DNA of 5,774 nucleotides, taken from assembly GCA_947038135.1 (NCBI GenBank), contig CAMQVM010000115.1:1-5774 (forward strand). The letters are read 5' to 3'. Numbering within the stretch: the stretch's first letter is position 1; the number at the start of each line of letters is the position of its first letter. A model generated the notes under the pieces. The model saw only the letters and a program-made list of their open reading frames with translations, had not been told where the DNA came from and did no database searches. Positions 1 to 5,774 of the stretch are shown piece after piece. Source of the DNA: an uncultured Rikenellaceae bacterium. Its GTDB lineage: Bacteria > Bacteroidota > Bacteroidia > Bacteroidales > Rikenellaceae. A program made the translations under genes and the position numbers.

Positions 1-99
1 ACCATACCTAAATAGTTGAAAATAAGTATATTTAAGGTTTTGCGAATCGCCCTAATTAATTATGTATGGTGTTACACCTAGTATGCTATAAATACAAAG
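1..99. other. 3' flank of the membrane-protein gene
   Basis: This AT-rich non-coding stretch lies downstream of the minus-strand gene that stops at 100-102. It holds the 19-bp repeat at 36-54 and a perfect 11-bp palindrome, GGTGTTACACC, at 68-78. ACCATAC at 1-7 is the inverted complement of GTATGGT at 64-70. No hairpin followed by a T-run is visible on the minus strand, so the gene's transcript has no clear intrinsic terminator inside the window. No coding region is supported here. Confidence 0.6.
36..54. repeat. 19-bp dispersed repeat, copy 1
   Basis: GGTTTTGCGAATCGCCCTA at 36-54 matches 1231-1249 at 18 of 19 positions (one G/A difference). It also matches the reverse complement of 1210-1228 at 16 of 19. 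This copy is solitary and forms no hairpin by itself. It lies about 45 bases past the stop of the membrane-protein gene, and the other copies also lie past a stop codon. What the repeat does is unknown. Confidence 0.7.
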
Positions 100-945
100 C
101 TAAAACAACCATGTATTAAACCAAATATCGGCAGCCATCACAACAGCAATAAACCAAAAAAACAGAATCGCAACTATTGGTAAAAGCATCGCTCTTAAAT
201 AAGTTCTATAAAACCTATATATTTCACCTCCCGACTCTTCTACCTCATTTTTGTACCTAAACATTTTTTTGAAATAGCGAGCAGACACAATCGCAGTAAC
301 AACAGTTGCTATACTCAACGTTATAAGCAAAGTTAGCACTACCATAGACTCATTGAAATCTAAGACAACAATCACTGGCAACAGCACAATAGCTACATTA
401 AACCCAAGCAACTTAAATATTGGTGCCATAGATAGTGCATTTTGTTTGCTTTCAAGATCTGCTATTTCTCGCTTAACAGCAGGGTTGTTAATATCCATAC
501 TCTTTGCTTGCTCGATATTATTTAAGAAATACTCTTTGATATTTGGAATACTTGCTTGCGAAATATCTAACCTAGCTTTTATTCTATGATTATCTCTATT
601 AGAGAGATGAAGATGCATAGATGAGGCTTTATCAATTTGCAGACCCTCATACGGTATAATTTTACAATTTAGTAAGTTTAAATCATAAAGATAGTTTTTA
701 CCATAGTATAACATCTTAATAAACTTATCAGGAACTGCAAAATCCTCTTCGTTAGCACACCTATATGCAGTGTAGCTCTCAATAAACTCTCTTCTTCTTT
801 TAACACCTAAAAAGAGAAGAAATGCACCCATAATGGATAGTAGCATAAACATAGGGTGGTAATATGTTAACCATACTCCAGCACTGATAATAAATATGGT
901 CAGCATCATTAATAACTTGAAGCTTTTATTTAATTTATTTATCAT
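100..945 (-). CDS. Five-helix integral membrane protein of unknown function
   Basis: I do not recognise this 281-residue protein. Hydrophobic segments lie at about residues 11-28, 32-48, 180-196, 201-221 and 252-272. The basic N-terminus (K4, K7, K10) and the KRRR cluster at 49-52 place the N-terminus and the soluble region 49-178 in the cytoplasm. A second basic cytoplasmic loop (RYFKK, about 223-251) precedes the last helix, and the C-terminus would be outside. The soluble region is rich in charged and aromatic residues; its last third (about 137-170) looks helical and could be a short coiled coil. There is no cleavable signal peptide and no catalytic motif that I can name. The start at 945 has no Shine-Dalgarno but sits about 50 bases below a good Bacteroidota-type promoter, and the residues after it form a proper membrane-protein N-terminus. 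The nearest neighbour is a glycogen enzyme with its own terminator, so no shared operon is implied. The gene is confident; the function is open. Confidence 0.85.
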   Translation of the reverse strand: MINKLNKSFKLLMMLTIFIISAGVWLTYYHPMFMLLSIMGAFLLFLGVKRRREFIESYTAYRCANEEDFAVPDKFIKMLYYGKNYLYDLNLLNCKIIPYEGLQIDKASSMHLHLSNRDNHRIKARLDISQASIPNIKEYFLNNIEQAKSMDINNPAVKREIADLESKQNALSMAPIFKLLGFNVAIVLLPVIVVLDFNESMVVLTLLITLSIATVVTAIVSARYFKKMFRYKNEVEESGGEIYRFYRTYLRAMLLPIVAILFFWFIAVVMAADIWFNTWLF

Positions 946-999
946 AATATTGTATATCTAATTAGTTTAATTAAAGGCTTTTTAAAGTACATAGTCTTG

Positions 1000-1031
1000 C
1001 AAAACTAGTGAAAATATTCTACAAATACAAT
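1000..1031 (-). promoter_or_regulatory. Bacteroidota-type promoter for the membrane-protein gene
   Basis: Read on the minus strand, ATTG (1031-1028) is followed by a 20-nt spacer and TAGTTTTG (1007-1000). This fits the primary-sigma consensus of Bacteroidota: TTTG or TTG near -33, a spacer of about 19-21 nt, and TAnnTTTG near -7. Transcription would start near 995, giving a leader of about 50 nt. No other TAnnTTTG is present on this strand between 946 and 1347. The other promoter in the window has the same ATTG and the same spacer length. Confidence 0.65.
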
Positions 1032-1147
1032 TAATATAAATCAACAAACCATTGTAAAATACAAAAAGCTCTGATTTAAAGTAAATTAGATATAAATCAA
1101 TAAAAAACAGAGAGTTGATAGTTAGTATAAAAAAATCTTTGTTTAGG

Positions 1148-1215
1148 ATAGAAACGAGCCTTTATCTGCAAATGAAGCAGAAGTCCTCAATTTAGAAATG
1201 GTTTCTATTTAGGCT
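1148..1215. other. Inverted-repeat-bounded segment, possible decayed element
   Basis: ATAGAAAC at 1148-1155 pairs with GTTTCTAT at 1201-1208, and AGCCT at 1157-1161 pairs with AGGCT at 1211-1215. A smaller hairpin (CTGC at 1166-1169 with GCAG at 1177-1180) lies inside. In the plus frame starting at 1147, 22 codons are open (DRNEPLSANEAEVLNLEMVSI-like composition), closed by a TAG on each side. With no start codon before the run and no promoter it is not a gene. It could be the tail of a decayed gene or part of a repetitive element whose right end is the adjacent hairpin. This is a weak call. Confidence 0.25.
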
Positions 1216-1249
1216 AATTCGCAAAACCGAGGTTTTGCAAATCGCCCTA
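1210..1249. repeat. REP-like palindrome: two opposed copies of the 19-bp repeat
   Basis: Copy 2 of the repeat (1231-1249) follows an inverted copy (1210-1228) with two bases between them. Together they form a 12-bp stem: 1217-1228 (ATTCGCAAAACC) pairs with 1231-1242 (GGTTTTGCAAAT). The only mismatch is C1220 against A1239. On the minus strand that pair becomes U-G, so the RNA read from the large gene's strand would have a fully paired stem. No T-run follows the stem on either strand, so it is not a classical terminator. The hairpin lies beyond the true terminator at 1267-1308. Paired short palindromes near gene ends resemble REP elements of other bacteria, but membership in a genome-wide family is inferred. 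Confidence 0.65.
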
Positions 1250-1266
1250 TTTATAGCATCTATACT

Positions 1267-1308
1267 AAAAAAAGTGTGCCACGATATATAAACATCGCAA
1301 CACACTCT
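1267..1308 (-). terminator. Rho-independent terminator of the synthase-phosphorylase gene
   Basis: On the minus strand the stem's 5' arm is 1305-1294 and its 3' arm is 1285-1274, with an 8-nt loop at 1293-1286. GTGTG/CACAC and CGAT/ATCG are Watson-Crick pairs. The three pairs between them are all G-U wobbles in minus-strand RNA but mismatches in plus-strand RNA. The stem is followed at once by seven T's (the A-run at 1273-1267). The hairpin begins about 40 nt after the stop codon. Both the wobbles and the T-run show that it serves the minus strand. Confidence 0.88.
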
Positions 1309-1347
1309 ACAACTAATTTAAAGAGTTAAAACGCCCTCTACAACACC

Positions 1348-4300
1348 TTAGCTCCACTTAACAAGAGCAAAGTCCATTCGATATTTAAGATACTTATTAT
1401 GAGCATACACCCTAACAGCAACATCAAAAGAGCCTGCTAAATCGGGACACATATCAACCTTGTAGTAAGCTAAATTCTCCTCAACCTTCTCTAACTCTAA
1501 CGCTACAACACGATCAAGCTCAACCGAAGCACCTTGTACAACCTGCTTTGCAATAACCAACTCAACACCTATATCATCTACTGTTAATGCACCAAGATCA
1601 ACAATTACTTCTGATTGATACTTTTTACCCGTAATAATAATATCGCTATCAATATCGTAAGTACTAGCCTTGACAATAGATACATTATCATTCCATAAAC
1701 CACCAACATAACGCTTCCATGCAGCTATCTCACGTGCTATCTTATAGTTGTCGCTGCTAACCTCTTTATGACATGCCGCTAGCTTACTGTAAAAACGCTC
1801 TTGATAATCTTCAATCATACGCTTAGTAGTGAAGTTAGATGCAACCTCTGATATCGATTTCTTAACATGCGACATCCAGTGACTAGACACACCACCAGTT
1901 TTACGTGCATAGTAGTCAGGAGCAATCTCCTCTTCAATGATAGTATATATCATCTCAGCATCTAATTGGTCTTGCGAGTGCTGGTCGGCATATGTACGCT
2001 CCATTGGCAACATCCAACCTGCATCTTCTTTGTACCCCTCAACCCACCAGCCATCAAGCACGCTGAAGTGAAGAACACCATTCATAACACACTTCTCGCC
2101 CGATGTACCCGAAGCCTCAAGCGGACGTGTAGGAGTATTCATCCATACATCAACCCCCTGCACTAGATACTTTGCTAGCTCCATATCATAGTTTTGAAGG
2201 AATATAATTTTACCTACAAACTGCGGCATAGAAGAGACCTGCACAATACGATTAATTAAATCTTGCCCTGGCTTATCGTTTGGATGCGCCTTACCTGCAA
2301 ATACAAACTGTACGGGCTGGTTAGGGTTATTAACAATATGTGCCAACCTCTCAAGATCTGTAAATAGAAGATGCGCTCTTTTATATGTAGCAAAGCGACG
2401 TGCGAAACCAATTGTTAAAACATCTGGCTTTAGTGTCTCTTGAATCTGAACGATCTCTTGTGGTGTTCCTAACCTATGCTTAGATGGATTCTTTACACGG
2501 TCTAAGATATGGTTTATAAGCCTTGTTTTAAGGTGTAAACGCACAGCCCACAGCTCTTCGTCTGGTATAGAGTTAACCTTACTCCATAGCGATATAGGGC
2601 AGTTTCCTGTATTAAACTCTTTACCGATAAACTTATTATATATATCTTGAATTTTAGGCGCTGTCCATGTAGGGAAATGCACACCATTGGTAACATATCC
2701 TATATGCAGCTCATTCTTGAAGTATCCTGGCCACATACCACCTAATATCTCTTTGCTAATCTCTCCATGCAACCAGCTCACACCATTAACCTCTTGCGAA
2801 AGATTACAAGCAAGAAAGCTCATAGAGAATTTTTCATTATATCCATTATGGTTCACCCTACCAAGGTTTATAAACTGCTCCCAGTTAATCTTTAGCTTAT
2901 CAGGGAATGATGACATATATTGGCGCATCATATCTTCAGGGAAAGCATCATGACCTGCGGGAACTGGTGTATGGGTAGTAAATAAAGATGACGACCTAAC
3001 AACCTCGAGCGCCTCACTAAATGACATATTGCCACTCTTGATAAGGTTGTTTATTCTTTGTATACCCGTAAATGCGGCATGACCCTCATTACAATGATAA
3101 ACATCGGCTTTTATGTTCAATGCCTCAAGCACCTTTATACCTCCGATACCTAAAAGTATCTCTTGTTTAAGTCTATTTTCCCAATCGCCACCATAAAGAT
3201 GGTGAGTTATACAGCGATCATCATGCTGGTTAAGGTCGTGGTCTACATCTAAAAGATAGAGATCAGTACGCCCCACTTCACACTTCCACACTCTAGCCGT
3301 AACAGTACGACCTGGGTAGTTAATAGTTATAGAGATCCAATGATCATCTTTATCACGAGCAGGGAATATAGGTAGCTTATAGAAGTTTTGCGACTCATAG
3401 CTAGCCTCTTGCTCTCCATTAAGAGATAATTTTTGTGTAAAGTAGCCATATCTATATAGCAGACCCACTGCCGACATTGGTATATTTTGATCTGACGACT
3501 CTTTAAGGTAGTCGCCTGCAAGAATACCTAAACCACCCGAATAGATCTTTAGTGAGCTATGCAGACCGTACTCCATACAGAAATAAGCAATTTCATCACC
3601 CGTACGATCTACCTTTAGCGCCATATAGTCGCTGAATTTTTTGTACACCTTATCTAGCTCAGCTATAAACTTAGTATCTTCGGTCAATTCTCTTAACCTA
3701 TCACTGTTAAGGTTATCAATTAGAGCTATCGGATTACACTCTAAATCTTGCCACTTTTTAGGGTCAATAGATTCAAATAACTGAATAGCATCTGCATTCC
3801 AGCACCACCAAAGGTTATGAGATAGCTTTTCAAGCTTCTCAAGGCTCTGTGGAATAGAGCGTTCGATTATTACTCTCGACCATGTAGGCGAGTTTGTTGA
3901 TAACTGATGTTTCAGGTAGTCCACTTGCTCGTGAACCTCTCCTCCATTGTTGAAAATCACTCCCATTGTTTTATCTTTTTTATTAATAGCTATATCGTAT
4001 GCATTGTAGTAGTGCACTATCAATGAGCTCCACAACGCCTCGTTAGAGAGCTGCTGCGACTTTAATGATATATCACTATATTCTGACTTACTGTAATTTG
4101 TATAGTGCTTTACTAGCTCTGCTAATTTTTGTGTTGTATCTGAGGTGTCGTCGCTACGTGTAATAACGTCTACCCCTGTATGCACCTTTTTATCTTTCGC
4201 CCACAACCCAAACCCTGCAAGCGAGGTGGTTACGGTAGGAATACCAAATGCTATACTTTCAAGTGGTGTGTAACCCCATGGCTCGTAGTATGATGGAAAC

Positions 4301-5595
4301 ATAGTAAGGTCAAAACCCGTTAATATATCGTAATATGGTAAATTAAATAGACCATCATCTTCGCTAATATATGCAGGAATAAACACAACAGAGACTTTGT
4401 TGCCACTACCAATCAAACCACAGTCACGCAACCTAGCAACTACCTGATCGTGTTCTAAATCGCCCATATAGTGCGAACTGTTTGGAATAGGATAATCTTC
4501 ACCTACAAACTCACCACTTGCTGCATAGTGCTCTTTATTGATACGTGAACCTAAGTTCCACCCTGGCACCATTATATAGGCTAATATATTACCATTTATA
4601 GTGGTATCGTTGTTTAGCATCGCCAACGAGTCGATAAACAGATCAAGACCTTTATTGCGGAACTCATACCTGCCACTACTACCCACAATAAGCGTGTTGC
4701 TGTCAAACTCCCTACCAAGAAGAGCCGAGGCAAGATTTATTAGCAGTTTGCGAGCTTCTGCACGCTTCACTGCAATTTCAGCAGGTTGTGGCACAAAGCT
4801 ATTTTCAAAACCATTCGGTGTTACTATATCGGGCTCTTTGGCTAGCAGATATTTACACTCATTGGCGGTAAGCTCACTAACTGTTGCAAAGCAGTCGTAG
4901 TTGTGTGCAGCAGCCTTTTCGATAGAGTGTTTTGGCACTACATTAAACTTATGTGCTATTTCATCTGCATTATATTTGTCGAGATACTTATATAGCTCCA
5001 ACCCATTACCTGCAATAGAGCGCCCTGCAACAGTGGCGTGTGTGGTAAATACAGTAGATATATTTGTCATTGATTTATTCAAGCATAATCCACCAGAGGC
5101 TGTCATCCACTCATGAAAATGGGCAATAATCTTATCATCATCACAGCAATAGGTGTCAACGTAGCACTCAATAACTTTAGATGCTGCATACCCAAATAGC
5201 ACAGGTTCGATATAGTCCCACCCTCCAGAAATTGAGTCGACTTTATATGTTTCCCATAAAAATTTAAATATTTTATCTTTTTGTGGTATGAATGTTGAAA
5301 AATCTACTAAAATAGCTATTGGGCTACCTTTTACCTTCCACCTACCGATACGAACTCTTACTCCTTTGTTGTAAAGGGCAAGCTTTAATGCCTTTAATAA
5401 ACTAGGGTTTTCATCAAATTCTAAGTTGTTTTCATTATTTAAATCTGGTCCTAACACAATATATCTATCTTGTAGAACGTTGGTGATAGTGACAGCTTTA
5501 GTGCTCACAACTGTATGAATACCACCTACTTTGTTACAGACTTCCCAACTGGTCTCAAAGATGTAGTTTGGCTTATTAATTTCTGATATTGTCAT
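1348..5595 (-). CDS. Bifunctional GT3 glycogen synthase / GT35 alpha-glucan phosphorylase fusion
   Basis: This 1415-residue cytoplasmic enzyme joins glycogen chain extension to phosphorolysis (release of glucose 1-phosphate). Residues 1 to about 540 are a GT3 synthase, the family that uses UDP-glucose. It shows NKVGGI (21-26), AHFHEW (158-163), TTHAT (184-188), DIVTPNG (256-262), R309 and K315 in GRYEFRNKG, and the E438/E446 pair in YYEPWGYTPLES. Residues 541-582 look like a linker. From about 583 comes a GT35 phosphorylase of the bacterial alpha-glucan type: the N-terminal DUF3417-like helices (NLWWCWN, 594-600), YFCMEYG (671-677), GGLGILAGDYLKES (687-700), H875 in FTTHTP, R1067/K1072 in RRFATYKR, and the PLP lysine K1168 in EASGTSGEK. 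A beta-rich tail ends the protein. Both halves are near full family length, without frameshift. The start is secure because the ETSWEVCNKVGGI block follows 13 residues later. The gene has its own promoter and terminator. Activity of either half is inferred from conserved residues. Confidence 0.95.
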   Translation of the reverse strand: MTISEINKPNYIFETSWEVCNKVGGIHTVVSTKAVTITNVLQDRYIVLGPDLNNENNLEFDENPSLLKALKLALYNKGVRVRIGRWKVKGSPIAILVDFSTFIPQKDKIFKFLWETYKVDSISGGWDYIEPVLFGYAASKVIECYVDTYCCDDDKIIAHFHEWMTASGGLCLNKSMTNISTVFTTHATVAGRSIAGNGLELYKYLDKYNADEIAHKFNVVPKHSIEKAAAHNYDCFATVSELTANECKYLLAKEPDIVTPNGFENSFVPQPAEIAVKRAEARKLLINLASALLGREFDSNTLIVGSSGRYEFRNKGLDLFIDSLAMLNNDTTINGNILAYIMVPGWNLGSRINKEHYAASGEFVGEDYPIPNSSHYMGDLEHDQVVARLRDCGLIGSGNKVSVVFIPAYISEDDGLFNLPYYDILTGFDLTMFPSYYEPWGYTPLESIAFGIPTVTTSLAGFGLWAKDKKVHTGVDVITRSDDTSDTTQKLAELVKHYTNYSKSEYSDISLKSQQLSNEALWSSLIVHYYNAYDIAINKKDKTMGVIFNNGGEVHEQVDYLKHQLSTNSPTWSRVIIERSIPQSLEKLEKLSHNLWWCWNADAIQLFESIDPKKWQDLECNPIALIDNLNSDRLRELTEDTKFIAELDKVYKKFSDYMALKVDRTGDEIAYFCMEYGLHSSLKIYSGGLGILAGDYLKESSDQNIPMSAVGLLYRYGYFTQKLSLNGEQEASYESQNFYKLPIFPARDKDDHWISITINYPGRTVTARVWKCEVGRTDLYLLDVDHDLNQHDDRCITHHLYGGDWENRLKQEILLGIGGIKVLEALNIKADVYHCNEGHAAFTGIQRINNLIKSGNMSFSEALEVVRSSSLFTTHTPVPAGHDAFPEDMMRQYMSSFPDKLKINWEQFINLGRVNHNGYNEKFSMSFLACNLSQEVNGVSWLHGEISKEILGGMWPGYFKNELHIGYVTNGVHFPTWTAPKIQDIYNKFIGKEFNTGNCPISLWSKVNSIPDEELWAVRLHLKTRLINHILDRVKNPSKHRLGTPQEIVQIQETLKPDVLTIGFARRFATYKRAHLLFTDLERLAHIVNNPNQPVQFVFAGKAHPNDKPGQDLINRIVQVSSMPQFVGKIIFLQNYDMELAKYLVQGVDVWMNTPTRPLEASGTSGEKCVMNGVLHFSVLDGWWVEGYKEDAGWMLPMERTYADQHSQDQLDAEMIYTIIEEEIAPDYYARKTGGVSSHWMSHVKKSISEVASNFTTKRMIEDYQERFYSKLAACHKEVSSDNYKIAREIAAWKRYVGGLWNDNVSIVKASTYDIDSDIIITGKKYQSEVIVDLGALTVDDIGVELVIAKQVVQGASVELDRVVALELEKVEENLAYYKVDMCPDLAGSFDVAVRVYAHNKYLKYRMDFALVKWS

Positions 5596-5638
5596 TTTGT
5601 ATGTTTTGAAATTAAGTATATACTCACTATTTATTTTT

Positions 5639-5670
5639 CAAATATAACAAATAAGTTTTAAAATAGCAAT
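5639..5670 (-). promoter_or_regulatory. Bacteroidota-type promoter for the synthase-phosphorylase gene
   Basis: On the minus strand, ATTG (5670-5667) is followed by a 20-nt spacer and TATATTTG (5646-5639), an exact TAnnTTTG. Transcription would begin near 5634, giving a leader of about 40 nt. The leader has no Shine-Dalgarno sequence but an A-rich stretch directly before the ATG, as is usual in this phylum. No operator or attenuator is evident in the leader. Confidence 0.7.
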
Positions 5671-5702
5671 ATAATTACTAAATAATAACAATATTTATAT
5701 AT

Positions 5703-5774
5703 ATGGGTAACAAATTTAAGATTTTACGTGGCAGATACATATTAACTATATTAATGTTATACACAATACTGGTG
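5703..5774 (+). CDS. Start of a divergent gene, probable membrane protein (partial)
   Basis: An ATG at 5703 opens a frame that stays open for all 24 codons to the window end. The peptide begins MGNKFKILRGRY and continues with a stretch that is hydrophobic apart from single Thr and Tyr residues (YILTILMLYTILV). Four basic residues before a hydrophobic run are typical of a first membrane helix with the N-terminus inside, or of a signal anchor. The in-frame TAA at 5679-5681 makes this ATG the first available start. No Shine-Dalgarno is present. A clear plus-strand promoter is not seen; TAAGTTTT at 5652-5659 is a one-off match to TAnnTTTG with only a weak TTT near the -33 position. The family cannot be told from 24 residues. 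An open run this short could be chance, but its composition and divergent position favour a real gene. Confidence 0.5.
   Translation, partial: MGNKFKILRGRYILTILMLYTILV

Larger units (their letters stand above)
946..1347. other. 402-bp intergenic region between two minus-strand genes
   Basis: No intact gene is supported here. From the right, the region holds the large gene's terminator (1267-1308), the 19-bp repeat hairpin (1210-1249), a stretch with long-range inverted repeats and a 22-codon open run (1148-1215), and the membrane-protein promoter (1000-1031). Upstream of that promoter, ATATAAATCAA occurs twice as an exact direct repeat (1034-1044 and 1090-1100). Between those copies is the 13-bp inverted repeat TTGTAAAATACAA (1052-1064). 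These could be regulator sites, but in DNA this AT-rich they may be chance. Confidence 0.6.

Noticed and set aside
68..78. GGTGTTACACC palindrome as a terminator of the membrane-protein gene
   Set aside because: It gives only a 4-bp stem with a 3-nt loop and is not followed by a T-run on the minus strand.
353..589. Plus-strand open frame of 78 codons
   Set aside because: It lies wholly within the membrane-protein gene on the opposite strand and has no promoter or recognisable family; the minus-strand product has a coherent membrane topology.
1161..1170. Intact small gene from the 22-codon open run
   Set aside because: There is no start codon at its beginning, stops flank it on both sides, and no plus-strand promoter is visible.
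1217..1242. Hairpin as the transcription terminator of the large gene
   Set aside because: No T-run follows on either strand, and a better terminator with seven T's lies closer to the stop codon at 1267-1308.
1966..2166. Plus-strand open frame of 66 codons
   Set aside because: It is antisense to the conserved phosphorylase region around the PLP lysine (its codon lies near 2092-2094); a shadow frame.
2514..2953. Two short open frames, 2514-2696 minus and 2687-2953 plus
   Set aside because: Both overlap the phosphorylase coding sequence in other frames and show no protein-like features.
3383..3396. Possible further copy of the 19-bp repeat (TTTTGCGACTC)
   Set aside because: It covers only the core of the unit with mismatches and lies inside conserved coding sequence, so it is most likely chance.
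3327..3521. Minus-strand open frame of 64 codons in another frame
   Set aside because: It sits within the conserved phosphorylase N-terminal region (MEYG to the GGLG block); there is no sign of a frameshift there, since the main frame is continuous and matches the family.
4601..5116. Two consecutive plus-strand open frames, 4601-4900 and 4901-5116
   Set aside because: They are antisense to the GT3 domain, where the opposite strand encodes strongly conserved motifs (AHFHEW, TTHAT, TPNG). Their adjacency comes from codon bias of the real gene.

Overview
The window looks like chromosome from an AT-rich member of the Bacteroidota, probably of the Bacteroidales. Three things point there. The large gene's glycogen synthase half is the GT3 (eukaryote-like) type, which among bacteria is typical of this phylum, rather than the GlgA/GT5 type. 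Both minus-strand genes have a Bacteroidota-style promoter (ATTG, 20-nt spacer, TAnnTTTG). Neither gene has a Shine-Dalgarno sequence. The genus cannot be fixed from the sequence.

Layout, left to right. Bases 1-99 are a 3' flank holding one copy of a 19-bp repeat and a small palindrome. Bases 100-945 (minus) encode an unrecognised five-helix membrane protein with a cytoplasmic central domain. Bases 946-1347 are non-coding; they hold the membrane-protein promoter, a region of decayed or repetitive DNA, a hairpin built from the same 19-bp repeat, and a strong intrinsic terminator for the large gene. Bases 1348-5595 (minus) encode a 1415-residue fusion of a GT3 glycogen synthase and a GT35 alpha-glucan phosphorylase. 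Bases 5596-5702 are a divergent intergenic region with the fusion gene's promoter. From 5703 a plus-strand gene appears to start and runs off the window; its first 24 residues look like a basic N-terminus followed by a membrane helix.

The central gene carries both the chain-extending and the chain-degrading activity of glycogen metabolism on one polypeptide, with the recognisable catalytic residues of both enzymes intact. It looks monocistronic, with its own promoter and its own terminator. No other glycogen gene (branching or debranching enzyme, sugar-nucleotide pyrophosphorylase) lies in the window, and nothing in the sequence links the two membrane-protein genes to glycogen. I saw no tRNA, rRNA, CRISPR array or intact mobile element.
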